A DNA stretch of 64,000 nt. It comes from Isoetes taiwanensis. Taxonomy: Eukaryota > Streptophyta > Lycopodiopsida > Isoetales > Isoetaceae. Below, in pieces: positions 34,247-44,283 of this stretch (within the stretch, counting starts at the first letter, position 1; each line of letters opens with the position of its first letter). Position numbers and translations under genes: made by a program. Below the pieces are notes generated by a model. The model worked only from the letters and a program-made list of their open reading frames with translations. It was not told the origin of the DNA and did not search any database. Location: assembly GCA_021234155.1 (NCBI GenBank), contig JAJEKV010000003.1:31417166-31481165 (forward strand). The letters run 5' to 3'.

Positions 34247-35876
34247 CATGGGTCAAGGCCCTCCGATCTGGTTCCGCTTACTCCGGCTACCAGCCCAAAC
34301 CCTCGCCAGCAAGGATTTCCATCCACCGTGACGCCATAGGTACCAGTGTTCGATTGCTTTGAATTATTTTGGACTGTTTGGTGTCCCGGGTATTGCTCTT
34401 AGCATCGCGCCTCATCACTTTTTGTGACCCTCTTGATCCGCTTCTTTTTGGCTTTCTCTAGGGTTTATAGTCTCTCTCTAGACCCAAAACCCCCAAACCC
34501 CCAAAAGATGCTCTCCGGCTTTCTCGAGTCCACAAATTGATTCTAAGCACCCTTGAGGTAGCCAGAGACCCTTAAACTTTGGCCCCCAAAATCCCATTTG
34601 TCTTCCCCTTTGTCCCCCGCTTTGCCTCGGTTCCCGCTCCTTTTACCGCTGCCTTTGTTCTCAAAGATGGCACGTAAGATCAAATGTATGGCCCGAGACC
34701 CGTGGGAGAAGAATCTCATTCGCCCGCCTCGAGCCAGCTCGTCCCCGCCCTATGACCCCACGATTGCGCCTATCTTCGTGCAGCCCCATCATTCGCCTCG
34801 GCCTATACCGGCATCTTTACACGCTGCCCTGCACACTAACCGCCCAGAAACCATCTTTAGTCAGGCAATTTTGACTAGATGGATGCTCCGGATCCATTGT
34901 TTGCCTCCAGATTTGTTGGTTGGGATCCGCACGATCCAATCCACAGTCACACTCACAGTAATATCGCTCCTGGTTCTTTTGGAAGCCGGGTCCAAATTTT
35001 CTAGAGATGTCAAGCATGCGGCCGGGGAGCCGATTCAAGGAAAGACGGGGTAAGAGTCGCACCTCGCATTCTCCCACGGGGTAGTGCCCGACCATGTGGA
35101 TGCTACGCCCCAGGTCCGATGATACCACGCCTGCGGCTCCACACTACCGCCATCCGAGGGTTGTTTGCCCACCGTGACAGTCCCGCCAAAATCCTCGACC
35201 AGCTACGCCACCATTAGCCCCGAACCCACGTGATTGTGGGTTTAGAGGAAGCGTTTACACTCTTGGGGCAGCTTGAGGTGACCCGCTTTTTTCAGAGGTG
35301 ATGCACGTGACAAAAAGTGATGGCATTCTCTGGGCTTGTTGAGTTGGAGCAAAGACTGACCGCCCCCCCCCCGCCATTTGCTAGTCGGGCCAGGATGCTT
35401 TATCTAGGGCCGCACATCCTCCGCCATGGCAATCACTTGCAAGGGACCTCCTTTTCTCCGCCCAGAAGATCTTACCCCAAAGACAACTCGCGCGACGGAA
35501 GGATGAATTATGTCGAGTCCGCGAGGCTCGCCTCGCACCGGAGCGGGGCCGTATAGAGGCGCTGTGCTATCATTCTGATCACCGCCACTTGATCCATGGG
35601 TCGTGGTCTCTGGTAGCTGATTGACTTCGAGATCTGCTAGGCTTAGGCCCTTTTGTTTTGTTTTATTTTAGTATTGTGATTTGCTACGGGGCATAGTCCC
35701 CCTCGAGTTCTCTCAGACCGGGCTAGTCCCCACGCTTGATTGTGGCTTCTACCGCTTTGGTTTGGTCATGGGGCTTGGTCCCCGAAGTTTCACCGGGCTT
35801 TTGCCCTCTTTTGTATTGGGTCCCATAACCCGATTGGGTTCCGACGCAAAAATTTCTTCCTTCCTTCCTTCCTTTG
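34247..35876 (+). mobile_element. 1.63-kb retroposon with (TTCC)n tail
   Basis: Units 1 and 2 are continuous across this site (CTAGCTATC(C/T)GCC(C)TTTGTACAAAAAA at 29680-29705 and 32088-32110). In unit 3, CATTCTGCC is followed by ATGGGTCAAGGCCC... and the unit resumes at TTTGTACAAAAAATATATC after TTCCTTCCTTCCTTCC. The insert is G+C-rich, quite unlike the host. It carries a 151-codon frame (34598-35053) beginning in a proline-rich stretch, with no recognised domain. The 3' part has the GGGGCTTGGTCCCC / GGGCTTTTGCCC alternation common in plant LINE 3' ends. No reverse transcriptase is present, so it is probably non-autonomous or internally deleted. No target duplication longer than a few bases is visible. 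Confidence 0.7.
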
Positions 35877-35989
35877 TACAAAAAATATATCATGATCAAT
35901 CTATAAATCTTCATCCCCTTCATGATATATGATGTACTACATTTTAAAAATCCTCTCGCTTCTTACATGGTTTGTCATATCTCAGAACT

Positions 35990-36447
35990 CCTAAGAGCTT
36001 CAAACTTCATGAATTTTCCAGCTTGAGACCGGTTTTGTCATCACATATGCAAACCGATCTTTTGTACTTATATGCTCAACTGTAAGTAACCTTCCTTCAC
36101 CATTTCCTCGCACAATAAAATGTACATGTAATTCTATATGTTTCATATTTCTAGTTATTGCTATATAACTCATGCTATTACATAGCAATACAATTGGTTT
36201 TCTTTGTATGAGTCCTAGTTCCTCCAACAGCCTTTCTAACCCAAATTATTTCTCTAGAAGCTAAAGATGTCGCCTTGTATTCCACTTCCGTAGTTGGCAT
36301 TGCAACACTTCCTTGTTTCTTACTTCCCACGAGATAGATCCTCCTCCTAGCATTAGCATATACCCTGATGTTGATCTTCTTGTATCGTGGTCTCCTCCCC
36401 AACTGCAGACGTAATAAGCTATGAGAGTCAAGTTATTATTAGCAAAC
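35990..36447 (-). pseudogene. Ty1/copia RNase H end, unit 3
   Basis: Minus-strand frames from 36449 give NNNLTLIAYYVCSWGGD, RRSTSGYML, GGSISWEVR, KKQGSVAMPTTEVEYKATSLA, EIIWVRK, QRKPIVLLCNSMSYIAITRN, KHIELHVHFI and VEHISTKDRFAYVMTKPVSSWKIHEV. The SDADW box has become YVCSW. The segment after ITRN is better preserved than in the other units. Confidence 0.85.
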
Positions 36448-36950
36448 ATAATTCCATAGTTTTGAGTTCGCTTTAGGTATCAAGAGGATTTTGTTGCTAT
36501 TGTTGTAGTGAGTTCTATGTTGAAGCATGACTTTTCTCGAATGCAATTTTTCTCCTCTCTTAAATATGGTATTACGCACCTTTTCTTCAATTTGTTATGC
36601 ATGCCATTAGTGAATGGTGGTAAGTTGAGTGTTGCTTGGCTATTCGCACTAGAGTTTTCACATTGGTTATAGATTATAAGATTCAACATTCCGAGTCACT
36701 AGCTATCTATTCTTGTTGTAATTATATGGTTCCCGTCACCGCTCAAGGAATGTGGTGCTTGAATTGCTCAAGGGAATGTTATAGTTTCTTTTGATAATTT
36801 TTCTTTCAAGGATAACGAAGATTAATTAATAAGAAACGAAGTAGAGAAAGAACGATTTAGGTGTGAACACCCACCCAAACAACCGTATTTGGATGATAGA
36901 TGATATCTAATATTTGAATTTGGAAAATTATCTATTTCATATCAAGATTT

Positions 36951-37267
36951 GGGTAAAAGCATGTTAGGGTGTACCACTTTTGAACCTCGCAAAAAGTACA
37001 TACACTAGGTACTTTTAACCGGTACTTTCTCATTTTTATTTTCATTAAAACTAGTACAAAGGTCCAAAATAAAAGTCAAGGACGCATTAATATTCAAAGT
37101 TAAGATAAAGATAATGCTACCGGAGACCAAAATATATATAAAAGTTCTAAAATGTAACTTTTATTGAGATATTACATCGGTACCCAAGAGACTCCAAATT
37201 CGGGTACCTTTTACTTTTTTTGGTCACTAAATAATACTTTTAAGGACACCCTAACATGCTTTTACCC
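36951..37267. mobile_element. 317-bp MITE with 22-bp perfect TIRs
   Basis: The left end 36951-36972 (GGGTAAAAGCATGTTAGG..) and right end 37246-37267 are perfect reverse complements over 22 bp. The flanks read CAAGATTT before and ATTTATTAGGGGTGCC after. Sister repeats at 31013, 33163, 25447 and 39035 read CAAGATTTATTAGGGG or CAAGATTTGTTAGGGG without the insert. This fixes the borders and suggests a 4-bp target duplication ATTT. The interior is non-coding. The superfamily is not clear from a 4-bp duplication and GGGTAAAAG termini. Confidence 0.9.
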
Positions 37268-37395
37268 ATTTATTAGGGGTGCCCACTTTCAAATGTTTTT
37301 CCTTTCAGATTCTAAAGTTTCCAATACTCCTTGTTTCAGGCTTTATATAATTTGCTCGTATGGTTGCCGATGTGCAAAAGCATATGCATATCGCA

Positions 37396-39627
37396 GGGAT
37401 TCAATTGTATTTCTACGTTATTGGGTTGATGGTTAGAAAATACCGAGTATTCTAGTTATGATGGCAAAACTTCCATTTTTGAGTACATCCGAATAGGTAA
37501 GTTGGTGGTCCCCCCCCCAATGCAACAAACCAACCCCGGTGTCACATTATTTCAAACCTAGCTCTATCCATATGTCATAGAATATGACTTGTCCTTTTCT
37601 CGACGCCATTGAATCCTAATCTAAGTGAACTGACCGCTGAGAAAAATAATTATTTCGCGGATCGGCCGGAGAACATCGCAGCCTCGCTTTTATGCATGAT
37701 GATTTTTTTTATTCAATTGCTTCATGCAACAATTTTCACTATCACCGATTTCCTTCCTAACACTGACGAATTTGCTGATCTTTGAAGGTTTTCTTATGCT
37801 TCGGGCCTTTCGAATTTAAAGCGTCAAAGGGGATTTTCTCAACTGCAGAACCGTGCGTTTGCTTCTCCAAGCCAACATTCTATTTCACAATGCCCAGCAG
37901 GAATGGCCCTTGTAAAACGAGTAAAAGCCAAAGATATCCTAAGAGATGAGTCTAGCGGAGTTTGGATTCGAATATTTATCCCTTTCTCTGATCTTGAAGC
38001 TTCTAAGGTTCCAGTGATATTTTACTCCCATGGCGGATGATTTGGGTACCAAAATCAAATTTCTTGCTCTATGATATCTTCTCGCAGACTTTTGCAAAAC
38101 GGTGCATTATTATTTCCACACATTACAAAAGGTTGCCGGAATACAGTTTTCCTAGAAAATGGTTCCAAAGCACAAAATGTTGAGCTATCTAGATGTCTTT
38201 TAGCTGGGGATAATGTAGGAGGAAATATTGTGCATCATATTGGGTACAGAGTAGTGATATAAGATATGAATCCTTTACAAAATCCGTGGGCATGTATTAA
38301 TCCAGTCATATTTTGGAGGAGAAGAATGTACAGATTTTGAACTGAAGCTTGTGAATGGGCTTCTATTTTCTCTTGAAAGTGGAGAATGGCATTGCAGAGC
38401 ATGTCTTCCGGAAGAAGAAGATAGAGACCATCCTATTTGTAATGTTTTTGGACCAAGGTCTGATTATATTTCAGGTTTGAATTCCAAACATATTAATAAA
38501 ACGCCTTAATGGTTGCACAAAGTTGTGGCGTTCAAACGCCATTCCATTTCCTCCCATGACTAGCTGAGTTTTTTTGTAACTTTTAGCTCTTATTAAAACA
38601 TCAATATAGGGACTAGAAATGATGTAAAATTTCGTGAATAACAGGTTTAGAATACCATTTGATACTCAGAAGGTTAATTTTTTGAAAGGTGCAAATCAAT
38701 GCTGTCTCTTTAATTGTTTCTAAATCTTTCATCGTTACTTAGGCTTTTGTGTATAGTTAAAATTTTTAGCCAACAAACTAGAAGATTACACATCTCACAA
38801 ACTAGTTGTTTCTCACTAATACATCATTTATCTGGCCAACATTAGTATGTAAATAACCAGGTGAAGGGAATGTTATGGTTTCTTTTGATAATTTTTCTTT
38901 CACTTGATAACTAAGATTAATTAATAAGAAACGGGCAGAAGAACGATTTAGGTGAACACCCACCCAAACAACCGTGATTTGGACGATAGCTGATATCTAA
39001 TATTTGAATTTGGAAAAATATCTATTTCATATCAAGATTTGTTAGGGGTGCCCACTTTCAAATGTTTTTCCTTTTAGATTCTAAAGTTTCCAATGCTCCC
39101 CGTTTCAGGCTTTATATAATTTGCTCGTATGGATGCCAATGTGTAAAAGCAGCAGGGATTCAATTGTGTTCCTATGTTCTCGAAGTTAATGGTTAGAAAT
39201 GCCAAGTATTCTAGCTATGACGGCAAAACTTCCATTTTTGAGTACTTCGAAAAGGTGAGTTGGTGGTCTCTATGCCTCGCTTTTTTAGCTTAAATAGCCC
39301 AACCCCGGGTGTCACGTTATCTCAAAGCCTAGCCTATCCACGTGTCATAGAATATGACACGTCCTTTTCTGACGCCATTGAATCCTAATCTAAGTGAACT
39401 GAGGGCTGAGAAAAATAATTATTTCGTGACTAGTGGAGAACATCGCAGCCCCCTGAATCACCCACGAGATAACTGGAGACATGGACAGAAATTACCCATA
39501 TCACCACTCGAGCAAGACACATTAGACTTGGTGGCAAAAGGAGATTTCATATTAAGGGGGGATTGCAATGGTATAATAGCAACAAAATAGTCAGTATAGA
39601 TCATGACCCTTTGTGGATGCAAGCTTT
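37396..39627 (+). repeat. 2.2-kb duplicated segment, copy B
   Basis: Direct repeat partner of 23839-26072. It contains left repeat a (37396-37684), carboxylesterase pseudogene B, right repeat b+a' (38868-39452) and the start of the LINE, which continues here to 41.34 kb. Confidence 0.85.
37790..38560 (+). pseudogene. carboxylesterase (CXE/GID1-like) pseudogene, copy B
   Basis: Same order as copy A and better preserved. FEFKAS, AKDILRDESSGVWIRIFIP (after closing one frameshift), VIFYSHGG-stop-FGYQN with TGA at 38038-38040, SRCLLAGDNVGGNIVHHIGYRVV (38187-38256), DMNPLQN, HVLIQSYFGGEECTDFELKLVNGLLFSLESGEW, RACLPEEEDRDHPICNVFGPRSD and ISGLNSKHI. The nucleophile Ser of GDSxGG is Asn (AAT, 38212-38214). 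Downstream only a trace of the PLPP segment remains, so the acid and histidine of the triad are missing. Two stops and at least two frameshifts. No intron is visible within the fragment. Confidence 0.8.
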
Positions 39628-41340
39628 AGATAATATTGATATGCATTTTCTAGGATTATCTAGAGAAACAAATGATATATATAAACATGTCACACCACAG
39701 TGTGGGCATCTTTTGATCATGTGCAATCGTTTAGATTTGCTAATCTATTAAATATTCTAAATCTACAGTATGCACTTCCAAGGGATCCTTGGCGAAGGTC
39801 TCAGTGTAGTTAATTTTGTTCTCGCTAAAGCTCACATGATGTGCTATATTTCAGATTTTTACATGGCTGATGTCAGAGACTATAACTATGTACCACTTAT
39901 CACTTATTATTAATGTGCAAACCATGGGCAAAGTAAGGCATAATATGAATTTCAACACTGTAAGTACATTGTGCAAGGATCGCCACAAGTCTGAGCATAT
40001 GGACAAATATGTGAAAGGAAGGCGGTTGAAACTATTTGGCCAGAAGATGCTAATGGCATAAGTGCAACTCACATTTCTGCTTCTAGATGCTGCAAGCAAT
40101 GCTTCATGTCACACTGAAATGCTAAGGATTACTTTGCAATGGTTGGTACAATGGGAAATTCAAAGCTAAAAGAAAAGAGCTATACATAACAAGCGATGAA
40201 GCGAGAATATGCAGAAAGCAAGAAACTTTGGTGGATGAGATGGTTGCAAATACAAGGAGGTTTTGGGCATGCTTAAAGCTTAGGAAGCAACAAGCTTGTG
40301 ACCTGGATATAGGTGACCTAGTGGAGCAGCTACATAGATTGTACCACATAAATGGTATTTATAGGACCATGCCTAAGGGGAAAGCTAGAAATAACATATG
40401 ATGAGGTCATCTCGGGAATAAAGAAATGTTCCAATGGAAAAGCTGTGGATGCTATAGGTTTAGATAGATATTGTCAAATGGGTCGATTTTATAGTTTTTA
40501 TAGCAAAATAACAAAGATATTAGATAATGCATTGATGAATGGCCTTCCTATCATTTGACAAGTGATAGAGTGACTCAAATTCATAAATTAGGAGATACAC
40601 ATGATCCTAACAATTATAGGATGATCATGGTGGGGCAGACTTTTGCTAAATTGCTTGCAATAATATTGGAACAAAAAATTAGCACAATCAGCTGATAAGA
40701 ATGATGTGAGAACCAAGGGGCAAGCCGGATTTTGCCCAAATAAATCCACCATTGACCATTTGGTCACTTTCAAGGCAAAGCAGAGATGCAGCTTAAAAAC
40801 AAAGAAATCATGCTTCCTTCTTTTTGTAAATCCTACAAAAGCTTTCGTAAGCGGCGCTGCATATGGAGTAGCAGTCCCTCTTAAGTTAAGAAATGCATTT
40901 GCTTCTTGATCTAAAAAGTAACAGTCCAATTGTCTTTACCTTTTAGCCAACACTGTAAAGATGAAGTGATTAGCAATATGGGTGTGTAAGGTGATGGATG
41001 CCCCCAATCCCCAATCCTTTTGGCTCTACAATGCATGAATTGGAAGATTAGATAGAACTTAATGGTGGAGATGGTACTTCCATTGCAGTGACATGCTTTT
41101 TGTTGCTCCTATATGTGGATTACATAATGCTTTTACCGTAACAAACCTTGCTATGCAAAGGCATTTCGATGCCTTATATGCCTTGTTGTGAGAGTTCGAG
41201 CTATAAGTCAATTTAGAGAAGACAAAAGTTTCAACTTTTAGGACAAGAGCACGAGATTATGATTATTTTTACAAAGGAGGCAATGTACTATAGGAGATAC
41301 ATACATGTAAATATTTTGGACTTATAGTCATCATTAAAGG
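39430..41340 (+). pseudogene. LINE ORF2 remnant (endonuclease + reverse transcriptase)
   Basis: Endonuclease scraps: LVAKGDFILRGDCNGII (39530-39575), DHDPLWMQALDNIDMHFLGLSRETNDIY, CGHLLIMCNRLDLLI (to 39748), then a degenerate catalytic C-terminus near 39860-39920. Reverse transcriptase: TYDEVISGIKKCSNGKAVDAIGL (40394-40462), HDPNNYRMI..GQTFAKLLAIILEQ (40600-40675), GQAGFCPNKSTIDHLVTF (40720-40773), FVNPTKAF (40824-40850), a GCP block near 41000, LLYVDYIMLLP where the YxDD motif reads YVDY (41105-41140), and LEKTKVSTF near 41215. Many stops and frameshifts. It ends near a (GGAA)n run at 41340. Domain order is that of plant non-LTR retrotransposons. Confidence 0.8.
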
Positions 41341-41352
41341 AAGGAAGGAAGG
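41338..41352. repeat. (GGAA)n microsatellite
   Basis: AAAGGAAGGAAGGAAGG at the abrupt end of the LINE remnant. The orientation is that of a minus-strand (TTCC)n tail. The following 50 bp match the 28.4-kb dispersed repeat. Confidence 0.75.
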
Positions 41353-41439
41353 TATAACTCAAACAAATGGAACAGACTGTTTCAAGGAAGTGTAAGACTT
41401 GCAACTGTATCAACGGCAATCATTGCAGCCGTACACAAC

Positions 41440-42225
41440 CACCCCAATTCTGGGTCCACACCTAAAACCAACAGTAATAAAAAGACCACATGTCATTGTT
41501 CCAAAAAATCTACATGTGGTTATATGGAGGTGTGGTTTATTAAGGAGGCGGTGTAGTTTTTTTACGGAGCTATAGTTTTTTTTTTTTAAGGTGTGTCTTT
41601 TTTTGAGGTATCGTTTTTTTTAAAAGAAGTGTTGCTTTTTTTTAGGGGGGTGTTGTTTTTAAGAAGGTGTTGTTTTTTGAGGTGTAGTTTATAACTAGGT
41701 GTAGTTTTTAAGTAGTTGTTTTTTATGGAAGTATAGTTTTTTGAAGTGTGGTTTATAAGGAGGTATTATTTTTAAGTGGTGGTTTTTTTAGGAAGTATAG
41801 TTTTTTGAAATGGTGTGATTTTTTTAATTGAGGTGTTGTTGGTGTGGTTTATAAGTGGGTGTAGTTTTTAAATAGTTGAGTATGGTTTTTTGAAGTGTCG
41901 TTTATAAGCGGGTGTAGTTTTTAAGTGGTTGTTTTTTAATGAAGTATGGTTTTCTGAAGTGGTGTAGTTTATAACTAGGTGTAGTTTTTAAGAAGTTATT
42001 TTTAAGGAAGTATGATTTTTTTAGGTGTGGTTTATATAAACTAGGTGTACTTTTGAGTAGTTGTTTTTAAAGTAAGTATAGTTTTTTTAGGTGTGGTTTT
42101 TAAGTAGGTGTAGTTTTTAAGTGCCTATTTTTTAAAGAAGTGTGGTTTTTTGAACTAGGTATAGTTTTTACGCAACTATTTCTTAAGAAAGTATGGTTTT
42201 TTTTTGAGGTTTTCTTGAGGCTATT
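41440..42225 (+). repeat. G/T-rich tandem array
   Basis: About ten degenerate copies of a ~65-90-bp unit built from GTGTAGTTTTTAAGT, GAAGTATAGTTTTTTGA and GTGTGGTTTATAA. The plus strand has almost no C over ~650 bp. The array is introduced by the ACATGTGG segment shared with 4.92-5.11 kb. Confidence 0.8.
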
Positions 42226-42329
42226 TCTTAAGCAAAGCACCACCACTTGGAATATTCTTTTGTGTGCTCAAATTTAGAAATGTATCGCATCGCTTTTACA
42301 TTCATGAAAAATACCTTCAACGATTAGAT

Positions 42330-43320
42330 CCAAGGTGTCTCAAACATGCCACATGGGCTCCAACATACTACCTAGACTCCAACATGCCAAGGTGGCTCAA
42401 ACATGCCATCTAGGCACCAACATGCCACCTAGGCTCAAACATGCCACGCTGGCCCTACATGCCACCCATAGGCTCCAACATGCCACCTAGGGCTCCAACA
42501 TGCCAACGCGCCTCAAACATGCCACCTAGGCTTCAACATGACACCTAGGCTCAAACATGCCAAGGTGGCTCAAACATGCCACGGGGCTTCACCTAGGCTC
42601 CAACATATCAAGGTGGCTCAAACATGCCATGTGGGTTCCAACATGCCACCTAGGCTCCAACCCCGCCAAGGTGGCTCAAGCACGCCGCCTAGGCACCAAC
42701 ATGCCACCAAGACTCAAACTTGCCAAGGTGTCTCAAACATGCCACGCTGGCCCCAACATGCCAAGGTGACTCAAACATGCCACCTAGGCTCAAACATGCC
42801 AAGGTGTCTCAAACATGCCACGCGGACTCCAACATGCCAAGGTGGCTCAAACATGCCACGCAGTTCTACATGCCACCTAAGCTCCAACATCTCGAAGGTG
42901 GCTCAAACATGCCACATGGGTTCCAACATGCCACCTAGGCTCAAAAAGCCAAGGTGGCCCAAACATGCCACATGGGTCCAACATGCCACCTAGGCTCCAA
43001 CATGTCAAGGTGGCTCAAACATGCTAAAGTGGTTCAAACATGCCATGTGGGCTCCAACATTCCATCTAGGATCCAAAGATGCCAAGGTTGCCCAAACATG
43101 CCAAGGTGTCTCAAACATGCCACGCCAAAGACCAACATGCCACATGGACTCCAACATGCCAAGTTGTCTCAAACATGTCGCCTAGGCTCCAACATGTCAC
43201 CGAAGTTTTGAAATGCCAATCACGCACCAATGTGCCACCTAGACTCCAACATGCCAAGGTGGCTCAAGCATGCCACGTGGGCTCCAACATGCCATGTAGG
43301 CTCAAACGTGATTCCATATG
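42330..43320 (-). repeat. 19-bp minisatellite array 4
   Basis: Same two monomers as arrays 2 and 3 (CTCCAACATGCCACCTAGG and CTCAAACATGCCAAGGTGG) with local variants (AAGGTGTCTC, CCACGCTGGCCC). Single orientation. The 151-codon frame 42538-42993 is only a reading of the monomers. Confidence 0.9.
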
Positions 43321-44140
43321 AAATGGAGATCATAATATCGACGCTCCCTCGCTTAGCCTTTTGATATGGAAATTTTATTATATTTCTGGACGCTTCAAAA
43401 AAAGGTCAGAGATAACTATGACAACTTGATGCTTAGATGAGCTTTTATGAAGGCATAATTTCTAGTTGTCGATCACTGCTTATAGATGTATATGTTGTCT
43501 AATTATTCTCGCCTCTTTTGCAACTGCACTCTCTACGCCAAATTGTCACTTTTTGGATGTTTAACAAATTTCCAAAGACCGTACTTAAAAATATTTAATG
43601 CTTTTAGAGTGATGTGGGACCATAGGCCAACATTTATGGGCTAGAGAAAATTTGTAGAAGCATCTTAAAGACCATGGCAAGTTGACTCCATGACTTGACT
43701 TTTTGGCTAGAGCAACCATTGGTCAAACCTTGGGACCATGGAGTGAGAAATTAAAGGCATGGTGGTATTCACAAGTCCATCCTTTTTAAAAAGCAAGAAA
43801 ACCCAAAGGCTTAGAACCATGGTGGAGCTTGAACAAAGGGCTTGAAGACCAAGGTGGGTAATAAGTGAAGGGTAAATAAAAGGAAAAGATCATAAAAGGA
43901 AAAGATCACACGGGGGCAATAGGAAATGCTGTGTTGGAAATGCCATTTTTACAAATGCGTGGTACAAGAACTAGGTACAAGAGTATTTGGACAAAGGCAA
44001 TGGTGGTAAAATTTTAATAAAGGGCATGGGTGGAAATGTAAATATTGGCTAGGCAAAAATATTTAAACACTAAATATAAGGCAAAAGAAGCACAATGAAG
44101 GTGAAAGAAAATGATTAAGCTAAAAAATATAAAGGTGGGC
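43321..44140. other. no gene recognised
   Basis: Many short words recur (ACCATGGCAAGTTGACT, ACCATGGTGGAGCTTG, AAAGGAAAAGATCA duplicated at 43877-43906), but there is no coding frame or known element. Confidence 0.4.
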
Positions 44141-44275
44141 AGAGATGAAGGGCCAAGATTAAGATCTTGGGCCCTAACATCCTATTGGTTTATTTTAACG
44201 ACAGAGATGAGGCAGAGATGAAGGGCCAAGATCTTGATCCTGGTCCTGATCATCCTATTGGTTTAGGTTAAATTT
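44141..44275 (+). repeat. 72-bp tandem duplication
   Basis: GCAGAGATGAAGGGCCAAGAT...CATCCTATTGGTTTA occurs at 44141-44193 and again at 44213-44265, followed by a poly(T) run at about 44271-44283. Confidence 0.85.
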
Positions 44276-44283
44276 TTTTTTTT

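Larger units (their letters stand above)
33235..37330. repeat. copia-array unit 3, with two insertions
   Basis: Third unit, enlarged to ~4.1 kb by the retroposon at 34247-35876 and the MITE at 36951-37267. Removing both leaves ~2.15 kb, the same as unit 2. After the b repeat it joins the carboxylesterase segment copy B (TTCAGGCTTTATATAATTTGCTCG) instead of another GCATTTTGGCCC marker. Confidence 0.85.

Noticed and set aside
42538..42993. 151-codon frame as a protein
   Set aside because: Translation of minisatellite array 4.
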